This document shows, piece after piece, positions 63,872 through 64,000 of a DNA stretch of 64,000 nt. The first letter of the stretch is position 1. Each line of letters opens with the position of its first letter. Source of the stretch: Areca catechu (taxonomy: Eukaryota > Streptophyta > Magnoliopsida > Arecales > Arecaceae); NCBI GenBank assembly GCA_021397845.1, contig CM038044.1, positions 102,236,942 to 102,300,941 of the forward strand, read 5' to 3'. The notes below the pieces were generated by a model. The model was not told the origin of the DNA. It ran no database searches and saw nothing but the letters and a program-made list of their open reading frames with translations. The translations under genes were made by a program, and so were the position numbers.

Positions 63872-64000
63872 CAGTTTAGGGTTTCTGATTTGCTTGCTTG
63901 CTTGTTTTGATTGTTTTTTCTTTTTATTTTGTCTGCTCGAAGTAGACTCCCCAGGACGTCCGGTCCTAGGAACTAAGCGAGGTGCAAGCCTCCTCCTCCC

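Larger units (their letters stand above)
62606..64000 (+). mobile_element. C3: 5' end of a family-C chromovirus-type element, running out of the window
   Basis: A full LTR and PBS are present, then 129 bp of leader that closely match 45032 onward of C2 (CTGCTCGAAGTAGACTCCCC, AGGACGTCCGGTCCTAGGAA). The coding part lies right of the window and may be the intact partner of C2. Confidence 0.85.

Noticed and set aside
1..64000. Host genes, or an endogenous pararetrovirus (Caulimoviridae)
   Set aside because: All recognisable proteins are LTR-retrotransposon gag-pol parts or accessory ORFs of such elements. LTRs and integrases are present and there is no movement protein. No host exon pattern was seen.

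Overview
The window is plant nuclear DNA made up, as far as I can see, entirely of LTR retrotransposons and their relics. I find no host gene, rRNA, tRNA or CRISPR array. The plant assignment rests on chromodomain Ty3/gypsy elements primed by initiator tRNA-Met (TGGTATCAGAGC), a Tat-type gypsy element with two RNase H domains, a SIRE-like Ty1/copia element with an extra downstream ORF, LTRs of 0.7-2.4 kb, and deep nesting. The species cannot be told from the sequence.

Layout. 1-5014: T1, an internally deleted chromovirus derivative (+), apparently inserted in an older LTR whose remainder is 5015-5610. 5642-8793: element J, an LTR, PBS and a G-rich interior without recognisable domains. 8797-11352 and 60806-61062: element G (-), a gag start, leader, PBS and an LTR that is split by element E. 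11353-60800: E, a SIRE-like copia element (+). Inside E sit C1 (13342-15122, in gag), D (17960-52947, between integrase and RT) and a solo LTR (55449-56897). D is a Tat-type gypsy element with gag, protease, RT-RNase H, second RNase H, integrase, a 45-bp tandem repeat and a spliced antisense gene. D holds A (27415-52055), a second internally deleted chromovirus derivative. A holds a copia element on the minus strand in its 5' LTR (Cop, 28039-38414) and a chromovirus on the minus strand in its integrase remnant (B, 41356-50378). B carries a truncated chromovirus in opposite orientation (C2, 43411 to about 48150). 61063-64000: a decayed chromovirus 3' end (L), an LTR start (M), and the 5' LTR of C3 running out of the window.

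Target-site duplications fix much of the order: ATGGG around Cop, CCTAG around B, CTGGC around A, GAATG around C1, TTTTA around the solo LTR, and imperfect ones around D (GAACC/AAACC) and E (CTTTG/CTCTG). The nest is therefore G-LTR > E > D > A > B > C2, six layers, with Cop as a second insertion in A. With inserts removed E is about 11.2 kb, D about 10.3 kb and A about 5.2 kb.

How the parts relate. Nearly every polyprotein is broken by stops and frameshifts, many of the stops explicable as C-to-T or G-to-A changes, as expected of methylated silenced repeats. The exception is the uninterrupted gag-protease frame of C2. T1 and A share one derived architecture (a gag start fused to RT-linker and integrase remnants) and share PBS, polypurine tract and a leader block with the fuller elements C2, B and G. 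This suggests non-autonomous elements mobilised in trans by autonomous relatives. The most interesting signals are that derivative family and its leader block, the self-contained spliced antisense gene in D with its own TATA box, and arrays of GTCGAC-centred palindromes at a pitch of about 21 bp in the LTRs of E and, independently, J.
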